Position numbers and translations under genes: made by a program | Notes under the pieces: generated by a model | Database searches by the model: none | What the model was told of the DNA's origin: nothing | The model's input: the letters and a program-made list of their open reading frames with translations, nothing else | In this document: piece by piece, positions 9,304-17,922 of the stretch | Position numbering within the stretch: the first letter of the stretch is position 1 | Layout of the letters: each line of letters opens with the position of its first letter | Source: DATFVA01 sp963811905 | Lineage (GTDB): Bacteria; Bacteroidota; Ignavibacteria; Ignavibacteriales; Ignavibacteriaceae | Direction of reading: 5' to 3' | DNA length: 64,000 bases | NCBI GenBank assembly: GCA_963811905.1 | Contig: CAWETK010000011.1 | Location: 293,379-357,378, forward strand

Positions 9304-10167
9304 TTGAAGATAACCAAGCAATTCACTAACAGGGAAAGTAAATCACTCGACCAGTATCTCCAGGAGATCGGTAAAGTGGACTTACTTACTCCTGACCAGG
9401 AAATTGAACTTGCGATCAGGATTAAGAAAGGTGATAAACAGGCACTCGAAGCGTTGACTAAAGCAAACCTTAGATTCGTAGTTAGTGTTGCAAAACAATT
9501 CCAGAATCAGGGATTATCCCTTGGCGATCTGATAAATGAAGGAAATTTAGGATTAATTAAAGCCGCGCAAAGATTTGATGAAACCAGGGGATTCAAATTT
9601 ATCTCCTATGCAGTATGGTGGATAAGGCAGTCGATTATGCAGGCAATTGCCGAGCAGTCAAGAATCGTAAGGCTTCCTCTCAACCGCGTCGGTTCTCTTG
9701 GTAAGTTAAGCAAAGCTTACAGGGATCTCGAGCAGGAATTTGAAAGAAAACCTACTACCGAAGAACTTGCACAGGTTCTTGATATGAATGTTGATGAAGT
9801 TGCCGATACAATGCAGCTTTACGGCCGCCATGTCTCTATGGATGCCCCGTTAAAAGAAGGTGATGACAATAAGAATAGTCTTGGCGACATTCTTGTTAAC
9901 GATCAGCAGCCTTCACCCGACGGAACTCTGATGAAAGAATCTCTGAAGCAGGAAGTTGAAAACGTGCTCTCAACTCTCAATGAGAGAGAAGCAGAAGTAA
10001 TAAAATTATACTTCGGAATAAACAGCGAGCATGCAGCTACCCTTGAAGAGATCGGCGAACGCTTTAACCTTACCCGTGAGAGAGTAAGACAGATTAAAGA
10101 GAAAGCCCTCAGAAGTTTAAGATATGCATCCAGAAGCAGTTCTTTAAAGGCTTACTTAGGTCAATAA
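9304..10167 (+). CDS. rpoD: Primary sigma factor, RpoD/SigA type
   Basis: Housekeeping RNA polymerase sigma factor. It lacks region 1.1 and begins with KITKQFTNRES, followed by region 1.2, region 2 (NLRFVVSVAKQ, then the -10 recognition helix YAVWWIRQSI), region 3 and a region 4 helix-turn-helix (TLEEIGERFNLTRERVRQI). Length (287) and layout fit the short Bacteroidota/Chlorobi primary sigma. A TTAGGAG ribosome site lies nine bases before the TTG chosen here; an in-frame TTG at 9295 would add three residues and matches some relatives, but touches the ribosome site. This factor implies Bacteroidota-style promoters (TTTG and TAnnTTTG) elsewhere in the genome. Confidence 0.95.
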   Translation: MKITKQFTNRESKSLDQYLQEIGKVDLLTPDQEIELAIRIKKGDKQALEALTKANLRFVVSVAKQFQNQGLSLGDLINEGNLGLIKAAQRFDETRGFKFISYAVWWIRQSIMQAIAEQSRIVRLPLNRVGSLGKLSKAYRDLEQEFERKPTTEELAQVLDMNVDEVADTMQLYGRHVSMDAPLKEGDDNKNSLGDILVNDQQPSPDGTLMKESLKQEVENVLSTLNEREAEVIKLYFGINSEHAATLEEIGERFNLTRERVRQIKEKALRSLRYASRSSSLKAYLGQ

Positions 10168-10187
10168 ATTTTCTGAACCATAGTTTG

Positions 10188-10220
10188 AACCCCTCATCCG
10201 AAAGGACTGAGGGGTTTTTT
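10188..10220 (+). terminator. Rho-independent terminator after rpoD
   Basis: A 9-bp stem AACCCCTCA/TGAGGGGTT with a short loop is followed directly by a run of T, 20 bases after the sigma gene stop codon. Confidence 0.85.
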
Positions 10221-10269
10221 ATTTTAATCCCCCGCCACGTACTTCAATTTTGCAGGAAATAGCGAGTAG

Positions 10270-10333
10270 GAACTTTATTTATAAAGTTCTTAAATAGCAT
10301 GAAATAGAAACTTTATTTATGTAGTTCTTAAAT
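10270..10333. repeat. Two copies of an AT-rich palindromic unit
   Basis: GAACTTTAT/ATAAAGTTC forms a perfect palindrome at 10270-10289, followed by TTAAAT. A second, slightly diverged copy (GAAACTTTATTTATGTAGTTC, TTAAAT) follows at 10307-10333. The pair sits between the sigma factor terminator and the transglycosylase start and could be a double operator or a repeat remnant. Confidence 0.5.
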
Positions 10334-10404
10334 TGGTATTTACATAGTAAGATATTTGTTTATATTTTCTTCATTCAATTTTTAATCATAAAAGTTTGAC
10401 TCCT

Positions 10405-11370
10405 ATGAAAAAGATTACCCCGCCCAAATTGTATACATTCCTCCTGGGATTTATTGCTGCAGTTCCGTTTATGTTATTTCTCCCGGATATCGGAGGAACA
10501 CATTCTGCATCTCCTGTTTCCGCTGATGACGATAAATTCCCGCAGGGCTATAAGATTGTATCTCCCCCCGTTCCGGAACAGCTTGATTTTGCAGGTGAAA
10601 AAGTGCCGCTGGACAACTTTGAGGTTAAAGAAAGAATGGACAGGGAATTTATAGTTAATACATATTATCATTCTTACACTATAATCTCCATAAAAAGGGC
10701 AAACAGGTATTTCCCGGTAATCGAACCTATACTAAAGGCCCACGGTATACCGGATGATTTTAAGTATGTCTCCGTTATTGAGAGCGGACTGTCCAATGCA
10801 ATTTCTCCTGCGGGAGCTGTCGGGTTCTGGCAGTTTATGGAAGCGGCAGGAAGGAAATACGGACTTGAAATAAATGATGAAGTTGATCAGCGGTACGATC
10901 TGAAGAAATCTACTGAAGCCGCATGTCTTTATATCAAAGATGCATATGATCAGTTCGGGAACTGGACGATGGCTGCAGCATCTTTCAATATGGGAATGAA
11001 TGGCGTTGAGAAACAGATGACCCGCCAGAAAACTAATAACTATTATAACCTTGTACTGGGTGATGAAACATCAAGGTATGTTGCGCGTATTATCGCAATG
11101 AAAATTATCTTACAGCATCCCGAGAATTACGGATTTGCTATTGAGAAAGATGACCTGTACCCTGAACTGCCGACTTATGAACTGAGTGTAAGCAGTACTA
11201 TACCTAACCTGGCAGATTTCGCCATCGATAAGGGAGTAAACTATAAAATATTGAAAATGTATAATCCCTGGCTTCGTGATATCGTACTAACCAATAAAGC
11301 AGGTAAAACCTATACTATTGAACTTCCGGTGAAAGGAAGTATAAAAGTTATCGATGAGCTAGAGCAGTAA
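10405..11370 (+). CDS. Secreted lytic transglycosylase (SLT domain), MltD-like
   Basis: Cell-wall enzyme that cleaves peptidoglycan glycan strands. An N-terminal hydrophobic signal/anchor (residues about 8-27) precedes the SLT domain at about 105-225, with catalytic Glu126 in VIESGLSN, then SPAGAVGFWQFM and AAASFNMG, all typical. The C-terminal part (about 260-320) resembles a degenerate LysM-like region (YNPWL...GKTYTIELP). The ATG start was preferred over an upstream in-frame TTG because the signal sequence begins there. It stands alone after a terminator, with its own presumed promoter. Confidence 0.88.
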   Translation: MKKITPPKLYTFLLGFIAAVPFMLFLPDIGGTHSASPVSADDDKFPQGYKIVSPPVPEQLDFAGEKVPLDNFEVKERMDREFIVNTYYHSYTIISIKRANRYFPVIEPILKAHGIPDDFKYVSVIESGLSNAISPAGAVGFWQFMEAAGRKYGLEINDEVDQRYDLKKSTEAACLYIKDAYDQFGNWTMAAASFNMGMNGVEKQMTRQKTNNYYNLVLGDETSRYVARIIAMKIILQHPENYGFAIEKDDLYPELPTYELSVSSTIPNLADFAIDKGVNYKILKMYNPWLRDIVLTNKAGKTYTIELPVKGSIKVIDELEQ

Positions 11371-11380
11371 ATAAAAAGAA

Positions 11381-11410
11381 ACCCGGACTGATAGATAAAT
11401 CAATCCGGGT
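11381..11410. terminator. Bidirectional terminator hairpin between converging genes
   Basis: ACCCGGACTGAT pairs with ATCAATCCGGGT (one mismatch) across a 6-base loop. It lies between the ends of the transglycosylase gene and the opposite-strand peptidase gene and can serve both. Confidence 0.65.
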
Positions 11411-11437
11411 GAGCTTTGGAAGCCATTCAATGATCAT

Positions 11438-13111
11438 TTATTTTTCTTCAATCTGAAAAACCGGCCTGATATCTACAGGCAGGTCTTTAAGCTCTGATCT
11501 TAATGTATCCATTGATGCAGAATTTACAGCATACTTTGCAATGAGCTGCTTCGCTCCATCATAATCACCGGTTGCCTGTATGGTCAGGATCTTATTCGCC
11601 AGGTCTTTCAATGCGGGATAAACTTTATCAAAATTAACTCTGACTTTCTTCGTATCGGAATTATATTCATAACCGCCGTTTTCCAGGAGATAATTATATA
11701 TAATAGCATTTCCTCCACCGTGGGCTTCATTTATTCCAAACCTGACTGATCTGAATATGCCGGCAAGGAATGTAACATAAGTCTCTTCCGCAAACTCTTT
11801 GGGATAAACACCTTTCTCAATCATAAAAACATTATTGTACATTCCGAGTATATCTGCTTTGCATTCTTCAAGTGTTGAATATGTTTCCTTCAGTTCTTTA
11901 TTAACCGCTGTTTTACGTCCGTTAATTGTAATGTTGCCGGGACCAACGCCGTGCGACATTTCATGCATCAGTGTATGATTGAAGAATCCGGCAAATGTAA
12001 CGTACTTCAGCTGATCTTTATCCAGTACAATACCGGCAATTGGTTTAAGCAGTTTATCGAACTTTGCTTCATGCACGTTCTTCAGCAGGACCTTCTTTGA
12101 ACCTTTTGCTTCTCTTACTCTTTCGTCATTAGGTAAATTGAATGCCAGCGTCTGCACACCTGACTTTGCATCCCCGGCACAGTACACTTCATTTGCAACT
12201 ACTATAGGAGATTCGGAGCCGCGCTCAGTATTTTTATATTTATCATCTATCGGAAGATGTTTTTCAATATCCTTCAGATATGTGCCGAACTTAGCAAGCT
12301 TTGCACTCTCTTCAGGATCCTTGATCGTAACAAAGCTTTCAAATGAAGCCTTGTAATTGTAAAGTGCATCCTCGTATACTTCATAGGGCCCGATAACAAC
12401 TTCTATGTTATTATTATTCAGATCCATCCAGGCCATATCGCTTTCATAATAATCATTACTTTCGAATGCATTGGCCCGAAGGGTAAGATATTTTTTCAGT
12501 GAAGGGTTATCCGCATAATCGGCTGCTTCTCTTAACAGCTGCGCTGCTCTGCCCAGTTCAGGCTGATAAAATTCACTGTAAGGGATTGCTTTGAGTGAAT
12601 CCTTCTTCCCTCTTATAACAGTAAATTCCGATGTAAAGCTTTTTTCATCATCCGGGTGGTTTTTAATCCAGTTCTCAAATACATCTTTTGTCATATCCTG
12701 AGGATAAAAATTAGCGCCGAGAGGCTTCTTATAACTGTCGATAAAAGCCGCATCGTGGTTCAGGCGGTCAAAAGGTCCGAAGTTAATATTAAAGTAGACA
12801 AGCTTCAGACTGTCCTCTTCAGATTTACCGTCAAGAAGCTGATTCTTGATCTCAACATTTTCGGCAAAAACCTGTCTCAGGAAAATGCTGTCTATTAGTC
12901 TCGAAGCCTGGTAAAGTTTTTCGACTACCATTTTTTGTCTTTTGTCAAGCAGAGTTGAATCGTATGTAATTTCCGTAGGGGCAAATTGCGATATCATTGT
13001 CTTGAGTGAATCCATTGCCTTTCCTGCTGATGATGGCTGATTAGTTTCTTTTAAGCACCCTGCAAACAGTAGAAAAATAAACAGGGAGGAAATAATTATA
13101 ATATTCTTCAT
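11438..13111 (-). CDS. Lipoprotein zinc metallohydrolase, dipeptidyl-peptidase III (M49)-like
   Basis: Predicted envelope-anchored zinc peptidase. The N-terminus is a lipoprotein signal (LLFAGC lipobox, Cys19). Near residue 382 there is HEMSHG, a zinc-binding HExxH, and about 35 residues later TLEECKAD supplies the likely third ligand. The EECKAD motif and overall length (557) suggest relatives of the M49 dipeptidyl-peptidase III family found in Bacteroidota, although classic M49 enzymes have an HExxxH motif. The substrate is probably small peptides, by inference. It is divergently oriented to the flavoprotein gene, the two being separated by a tandem repeat. Confidence 0.65.
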   Translation of the reverse strand: MKNIIIISSLFIFLLFAGCLKETNQPSSAGKAMDSLKTMISQFAPTEITYDSTLLDKRQKMVVEKLYQASRLIDSIFLRQVFAENVEIKNQLLDGKSEEDSLKLVYFNINFGPFDRLNHDAAFIDSYKKPLGANFYPQDMTKDVFENWIKNHPDDEKSFTSEFTVIRGKKDSLKAIPYSEFYQPELGRAAQLLREAADYADNPSLKKYLTLRANAFESNDYYESDMAWMDLNNNNIEVVIGPYEVYEDALYNYKASFESFVTIKDPEESAKLAKFGTYLKDIEKHLPIDDKYKNTERGSESPIVVANEVYCAGDAKSGVQTLAFNLPNDERVREAKGSKKVLLKNVHEAKFDKLLKPIAGIVLDKDQLKYVTFAGFFNHTLMHEMSHGVGPGNITINGRKTAVNKELKETYSTLEECKADILGMYNNVFMIEKGVYPKEFAEETYVTFLAGIFRSVRFGINEAHGGGNAIIYNYLLENGGYEYNSDTKKVRVNFDKVYPALKDLANKILTIQATGDYDGAKQLIAKYAVNSASMDTLRSELKDLPVDIRPVFQIEEK

Positions 13112-13247
13112 AAATCTTCACCGATAAAAAGTTGCGTAGTAATTGGCCTCAAAAATATAAATAAACCGGCAATTATCACAGTTTTTATAATTGAATCAAC
13201 CCAATCCTGTCAATTGCACTGTCTGCCTGCAGTGACCGGCCTATTCG

Positions 13248-13324
13248 GTATTCAGAGCGTATTCAGAGCGTATTCAGAGCGTGTTCAATGCGTATTCACA
13301 GCGTATTCAGTGCGTATTCAGATA
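13248..13324. repeat. 11-bp tandem repeat array in a divergent promoter region
   Basis: Seven head-to-tail copies of an 11-bp unit, consensus GTATTCAGAGC: three exact copies, then variants such as GTGTTCAATGC and GTATTCACAGC, and a last partial copy. The 377-bp gap between the divergent peptidase and flavoprotein genes contains no other recognised feature. A period of 11 places every copy on nearly the same face of the helix. Confidence 0.85.
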
Positions 13325-13488
13325 GGAGTTATGCCGTATTAGCAAGGATTTTCCAAACCGGGCACGTTTGGTATAGAGATTTGATTTTTGTTCTCTTTTT
13401 GTGATACTATTCGAATGATTATTATTTATTATCAGAATTCAAATAATTATATTTATTTACTTTGGATTAAGGATGATCATAAAAATCT

Positions 13489-14781
13489 ATGTCTCACCTT
13501 ATAATCATCGGCAACGGAGTAACGGGTATAACCTGCGCGCGTTTCGTGCGTAAACAGAGCGATATGAAAATCACCGTGATAAGCAGCGAGACGAAGTATC
13601 ACTTTTCACGCACAGCACTAATGTACGTCTATATGGGGCATATGCGATGGCAGGATATCAAACCTTATGAAGACTGGTTCTGGAAGAAGAATAAAATTGA
13701 CCTCGTTTTCGCCCATGTAAATAAAATTGATACGGATAATAAGAAACTACTTCTGGATAATAATTCTGAAGTTAAATATGACAAGCTTTTAATTGCTACC
13801 GGATCAAAAGTAAATAAGTTTAACTGGCCGGGACAGGATCTTCCCGGTGTGCAGGGGCTGTACGGAAAGCAGGATCTGGATCTACTTGAAGAAAACACGA
13901 GGGATATAAAACATGCAGTTATTGTCGGTGCAGGACTGATTGGAGTTGAGCTGATGGAAATGCTGCACACCAGGGATGTTCCGGTTACGTTTCTCTGCCG
14001 TGAATCTCACTACTGGAGATCAAGACTGCCGGAAGAAGAATGTATAGTAATAGGCAGACATATTTCGGAATATGGAATGACTCTGAAATTCAATACCGGG
14101 TTAAAAGAGATCAGGGCAGATAAATCCGGCAGGGTCGAGGGGGTTATTACAACCAGCGGTGAGGTAATTGCTTGTCAATTTGTAGGCCTTACCCCGGGGG
14201 TTCACCCGAATATTGATGTTGTCAGGGAATCAAAAGTTAAAACCGCAAGGGGGATTCTGGTAAATGAATACCTTGAAACAAACATACCCGATGTCTATTC
14301 TGCCGGTGATTGTGCAGAAATAGTAAGTCCTGAAGGCAGCATAAAAGGGCACGTTGAGCAGCTTTGGTATACTGGTAAAATGCAGGGCAGGACGGTTGCC
14401 GATACAATATGCGCCCGCAGAAGGAAATATGAACGGGGCGTCCGCTTTAACTCTGCTAAATTCTTCGATATAGAATACCAGACATACGGATATGTTCATA
14501 ATAATATCAGGGATTGGGAAGATACTTTTACGTGGGAACATCCTGGCGGGAAGATATTCTTCCGGGTAGTTTATAACAGATCAGACCGGGCTGTAACCGG
14601 ATTTAATGTGCTTGGAATGAGACTGCGTCAAATCGTTTGCGAGGACTGGATAAGAAATAAAAAAACTGTCGATTTTGTGATGGATCATTTAATGCAGGCT
14701 AATTTTGATCCTGAGTTCTTTGAAAAATATGAACTGGCGATATCTGCAGAATTTAAGAAACAGAAAACCAGAGCTGCCTGA
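13489..14781 (+). CDS. NAD(P)/FAD-dependent oxidoreductase
   Basis: Flavoprotein of the pyridine nucleotide-disulfide class. The FAD-binding Rossmann motif is near the start (IIGNGVTGITCARF); the NAD(P) motif VIVGAGLIGVELME lies around residue 145, and a second FAD contact YSAGDCAEI near 275. No redox-active CxxxxC is seen, so it resembles the NADH-domain of nitrite reductase large subunits or rubredoxin/ferredoxin reductases and not disulfide reductases. The C-terminal 130 residues are family-specific. The gene is followed after 27 bases by a membrane Fe-S protein, which may be its electron partner. Confidence 0.85.
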   Translation: MSHLIIIGNGVTGITCARFVRKQSDMKITVISSETKYHFSRTALMYVYMGHMRWQDIKPYEDWFWKKNKIDLVFAHVNKIDTDNKKLLLDNNSEVKYDKLLIATGSKVNKFNWPGQDLPGVQGLYGKQDLDLLEENTRDIKHAVIVGAGLIGVELMEMLHTRDVPVTFLCRESHYWRSRLPEEECIVIGRHISEYGMTLKFNTGLKEIRADKSGRVEGVITTSGEVIACQFVGLTPGVHPNIDVVRESKVKTARGILVNEYLETNIPDVYSAGDCAEIVSPEGSIKGHVEQLWYTGKMQGRTVADTICARRRKYERGVRFNSAKFFDIEYQTYGYVHNNIRDWEDTFTWEHPGGKIFFRVVYNRSDRAVTGFNVLGMRLRQIVCEDWIRNKKTVDFVMDHLMQANFDPEFFEKYELAISAEFKKQKTRAA

Positions 14782-14808
14782 AATATTTATGATAGAAAAA
14801 GAAATCAG

Positions 14809-16143
14809 ATGACAGAGATTACCCGTCCATATAATTATTTTTCTCATAATAATAACGTTGAGCTTATTAAAAAGATCAGTCTCGCCGTTCTTTCACTGGG
14901 CTTCCTTTTTTTATTGGTTTCATTGACGGGTATAGCTGATAACCGTCCTGTAGTCTTTCTTATTCTGAGTCTGGGTTTAATCATAGCAGGCACGCTCGCA
15001 TTTTATATTATCCAGGTAAAAGAATCACCCGCAGGAATTAAAAATGACGGGAAGTTTTTCCACCCGATGACAAACCGGGGAATACCCGCCTGGATAATAG
15101 GAATAATGATCACGGGATTTTATACTATACTTTACTGGTTTCCTTCACTCGTTGAAAACTGGACGCGGCTTGCCGACCCGATCAGCTATACGCTCCGCGG
15201 TAAACCTGCCAATCAATGGTTTTTGTACGGGACATTCTACACCGCTGCTGTCCTTGTAATGGGAATAAGAATGCTGGTGAAATACAGGCACAGCAAATAT
15301 CATATTATAAGAACCTGCTCCGTCATGTTTTTCCAGCTGGGCTTTGCTTTCCTGATCCCCGCTTTCCTGGTATACCTAAATAAACCCGAATTTTATTTTA
15401 CATACTTCTGGCCCCTGAAATACGAGTACCTTTTCCCATCAAAAATCAGTTATCTGACCTCGAACTATGCTGCACTTGGTACCTTTATGATATTCTGGGG
15501 AGCAGTAATGACGTTTATAGCAACGCCGATCCTTACATATTTTTTCGGCAAAAGATGGTACTGCTCGTGGGTCTGCGGATGCGGAGGACTGGCTGAAACT
15601 GCCGGTGATCCATACAGACATCTTTCGGATAAATCGCTTAAAGGCTGGAAGATTGAAAGATGGATGATATATTCTGTTCTTGCATTTATAGTTGCTACGA
15701 CAGCCCTGCTCTGGCTGAATCTTTCATTAAAAGGTGCAGTGCTCGGTTCGGTTTCAAAAACATTTGCATCTGTTTACGGATTTATAATAGGTGCAGTGTT
15801 TTCGGGAGTAATTGGTATTGGTTTTTACCCGATAATGGGGAGCAGAGTATGGTGCAGGTTCGGCTGTCCTATGGCTGCTGTGCTGGGACTTCAGCAGAAG
15901 TTCTTTTCCCGGTTCAGAATTACAACGAACGGGGGACAATGTATTTCCTGCGGCAACTGCTCAACCTACTGCGAGATGGGAATAGATGTTAAATGGTATG
16001 CACAGCGCGGACAAAATATTATACGCGCATCCTGTGTGGGCTGCGGAATATGTGCAGCAGTCTGCCCCCGCGGCGTACTGAAACTTGAAAACGATAAAAG
16101 AGAAGGAAGATACGATAAGCAATGGGAGTTGATGGAAAAGTAG
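14809..16143 (+). CDS. Membrane-bound 4Fe-4S protein of the NapH/NosR/CcoG type
   Basis: Electron-transfer membrane protein. About seven to eight transmembrane segments fill residues 20-345; two cysteine groups at membrane edges (CSWVCGCGG and CRFGCP) are the hallmark of NapH/NosR/CcoG proteins. Two ferredoxin clusters follow at the C-terminus (CISCGNCSTYC and CVGCGICAAVCP). It lacks the C-terminal immunoglobulin-like domain of CcoG and the FMN domain of NosR. Pairing with the upstream NAD(P)/FAD protein suggests electron flow between NAD(P)H and the quinone pool or an envelope acceptor; the direction and acceptor are unknown. Confidence 0.82.
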   Translation: MTEITRPYNYFSHNNNVELIKKISLAVLSLGFLFLLVSLTGIADNRPVVFLILSLGLIIAGTLAFYIIQVKESPAGIKNDGKFFHPMTNRGIPAWIIGIMITGFYTILYWFPSLVENWTRLADPISYTLRGKPANQWFLYGTFYTAAVLVMGIRMLVKYRHSKYHIIRTCSVMFFQLGFAFLIPAFLVYLNKPEFYFTYFWPLKYEYLFPSKISYLTSNYAALGTFMIFWGAVMTFIATPILTYFFGKRWYCSWVCGCGGLAETAGDPYRHLSDKSLKGWKIERWMIYSVLAFIVATTALLWLNLSLKGAVLGSVSKTFASVYGFIIGAVFSGVIGIGFYPIMGSRVWCRFGCPMAAVLGLQQKFFSRFRITTNGGQCISCGNCSTYCEMGIDVKWYAQRGQNIIRASCVGCGICAAVCPRGVLKLENDKREGRYDKQWELMEK

Positions 16144-16316
16144 AATCAAGGTGAAATTATATATCAATCGAAAGAATTAATCCCATTTTCATACCTTTTT
16201 CCGATAGGATCTATTAGAAATAATGAGTTAATTATAGTATCTGTACAGGCAAGAGAGATAAAACGATATCAAAATAAATAATTACAAACTACGTACAACA
16301 AAAGAAGGAAAATAAA

Positions 16317-16718
16317 ATGGATATTTTAAACACAGTTAAATCCGTACTTGGGGGTGATGAAAATAAACAAAACGACTTAATGTCATCAATAATGTTTTTA
16401 GTCGGAGGTGAAAGCGGTGGATTAAATGGTTTGATTAGCCAATTTAAATCGAAGGGTTTGGGAGATGTTATCTCATCCTGGGTTGGAACTGGTAAAAATC
16501 TTCCGGTTTCTTCTGATCAGATTAAAAATGTTTTAGGCAACGATACTGTTAAAGAAATGTCTTCAAAACTTGGGATGGATTCTAATGCACTGACGGACCA
16601 ATTATCAAATTTGCTGCCTCATGTTGTTGATAAATTAACTCCCGAAGGAAAAGTTCCTGAAGGTGATTTTTTAAGTAAAGGAATGGATATACTCGGAGGA
16701 TTGTTGGGTAAAAAATAG
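16317..16718 (+). CDS. YidB-like DUF937 family protein
   Basis: Small soluble protein (133 residues) of the YidB/DUF937 family. The family pattern of glycine-rich helices is evident (GLNGLISQFKSKGLGDVISS, WVGTGKNLPVS, then a C-terminal LGGLLG). Function in the family is unknown. It opens a run of same-strand small genes that all have homologues among enterobacterial stress or envelope proteins. The 173 bases upstream hold no recognised promoter motif. Confidence 0.85.
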   Translation: MDILNTVKSVLGGDENKQNDLMSSIMFLVGGESGGLNGLISQFKSKGLGDVISSWVGTGKNLPVSSDQIKNVLGNDTVKEMSSKLGMDSNALTDQLSNLLPHVVDKLTPEGKVPEGDFLSKGMDILGGLLGKK

Positions 16719-16815
16719 CGCGTAAATTTTTATGATCAGATTAGTCGAACATGATCTGCTGGTGTTATTAAAAAAGCAATTTGCAAATAGAAAACAAATT
16801 AGTAAAGGAGCAGTT

Positions 16816-17031
16816 ATGAATCATATTAATGAAGGTGCGGTAAAGGTTATTGAAGTTATTGGAATCTCCTCTAAAAGTTTTGACGATGCAATTCAGCAGG
16901 CATTGAAAAAGGCCTCCAAAACCGTCAAAGGTATTTCTGGTTTTGAAGTAAAAAAACATATGGCAAGCGTTGAGGGGGGTAAAATAATTCAATACAAAGT
17001 TAATCTTAAACTTGCATTCCCAGTAATATAA
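16816..17031 (+). CDS. Dodecin family flavin-binding protein
   Basis: Small flavin-storage protein that forms dodecamers. The 71 residues match dodecins throughout: VIEVIGISSKSFDDAIQQAL, KASKTVKGI and a final beta strand IIQYKVNLKLAF. The ATG at 16816 was chosen because AAAGGAG precedes it by five bases and it gives the normal dodecin length; a longer open frame from 16732 would add 28 atypical residues. Dodecins buffer free flavin and are often linked to stress tolerance. Confidence 0.9.
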   Translation: MNHINEGAVKVIEVIGISSKSFDDAIQQALKKASKTVKGISGFEVKKHMASVEGGKIIQYKVNLKLAFPVI

Positions 17032-17047
17032 AATCAAAGGAGTTATT

Positions 17048-17428
17048 ATGTCACTACAGGTTAAATATAGCCCCGTTTTATCTCTGGCAAAGGAATTAAA
17101 TGTCCAGGGATTAAATGTTAAAGAAGATGCGGGTAAACTGAATTTATCTGGTTCAGTTAATACCCAGTACGAAAAAAATAAAATATGGGATAAAATAAAA
17201 GAAGTTGGCGGAGAAGGACAGAAAGAAGTAAGTGCTGATATTAAAGTTCTGAATACCGGCTATTATCATCTTCATACAGTTGAAAGCGGCGAAAACCTGA
17301 GCAAAATTTCAAAACAATATTATAAAGACCCGAAAAGCTATATGAAAATATTTGATGCAAATAAGGATCAGCTTACAAATCCGGATATGATTAAGGTAGG
17401 ACAAAAACTAAAAATCCCGAATCCTTAA
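17048..17428 (+). CDS. LysM-domain protein resembling Kbp/YgaU
   Basis: Small protein with a BON-like N-terminal half (residues about 1-70) and a C-terminal LysM domain (about 74-125: YHLHTVESGENLSKISKQYY ... VGQKLKIPN). This two-domain layout matches E. coli Kbp (YgaU), a potassium-binding osmotic-stress protein, in length and order. No signal peptide is seen, as in Kbp. A GGAG ribosome site precedes the ATG. A potassium role is transferred from the family and not visible here. Confidence 0.85.
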   Translation: MSLQVKYSPVLSLAKELNVQGLNVKEDAGKLNLSGSVNTQYEKNKIWDKIKEVGGEGQKEVSADIKVLNTGYYHLHTVESGENLSKISKQYYKDPKSYMKIFDANKDQLTNPDMIKVGQKLKIPNP

Positions 17429-17475
17429 TTATTATTTAAAAAAACACGACAGATTTGAAGTGTTAAAAATAATTA

Positions 17476-17495
17476 ACCTGCATTAATCCGCAGGT
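17476..17495 (+). terminator. Possible weak terminator or processing hairpin
   Basis: ACCTGC/GCAGGT stem with an 8-base loop in the gap between the LysM and YegP-like genes. It is followed by TAAAAG and not by a T run, so termination is uncertain. Confidence 0.3.
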
Positions 17496-17534
17496 AAAAG
17501 TAATTCATAGAGTTAATAAAACGGAGGGTTTAAA

Positions 17535-17864
17535 ATGAGTAGATCAAAGTATCAGATTTATAAAGATAAATCGGGTGAATTCAGATTTCGTCTGTTGGCG
17601 GGCAACACTCAGGTTATACTCACAAGCGAGGGATATAGTTCAAAAGTTGCTTGTAAAAATGGTATTGCTTCAGTTAAAAAGAACAGTACAAATAAAGAAA
17701 AATTCGCTGTTAATACTGCAAAAAACGGAAAGGTATATTTTAATTTAATCGCTGGCAATAAAGAGGTGATCGGATCAAGCCAAATGTATGCAAGCCGGGC
17801 AACATTAAGAAAAGGAAGAGATTCCGTTATGCGCAATGCAAAATCATCCATTGAAGAAATATAA
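17535..17864 (+). CDS. YegP-like DUF1508 protein, two repeats
   Basis: Protein of 109 residues built from two copies of the DUF1508 motif (FRFRLLAGNTQVILTSEGY and VYFNLIAGNKEVIGSSQMY, each followed by a Lys/Arg-rich helix). This is the two-repeat YegP arrangement. Function is not established; family members are often stress-induced. GGAGG lies upstream at proper spacing. It keeps the same orientation as the surrounding stress-type genes. Confidence 0.85.
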   Translation: MSRSKYQIYKDKSGEFRFRLLAGNTQVILTSEGYSSKVACKNGIASVKKNSTNKEKFAVNTAKNGKVYFNLIAGNKEVIGSSQMYASRATLRKGRDSVMRNAKSSIEEI

Positions 17865-17922
17865 GTTATTTTTTCTGAGATAAAGCTATTAAACAGTTCA
17901 TTAATTTATTAAGGAGGAGAAT

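Noticed and set aside
16732..17031. Longer 99-residue version of the dodecin
   Set aside because: The additional 28 residues are not found in dodecins, and a strong AAAGGAG site precedes the internal ATG.
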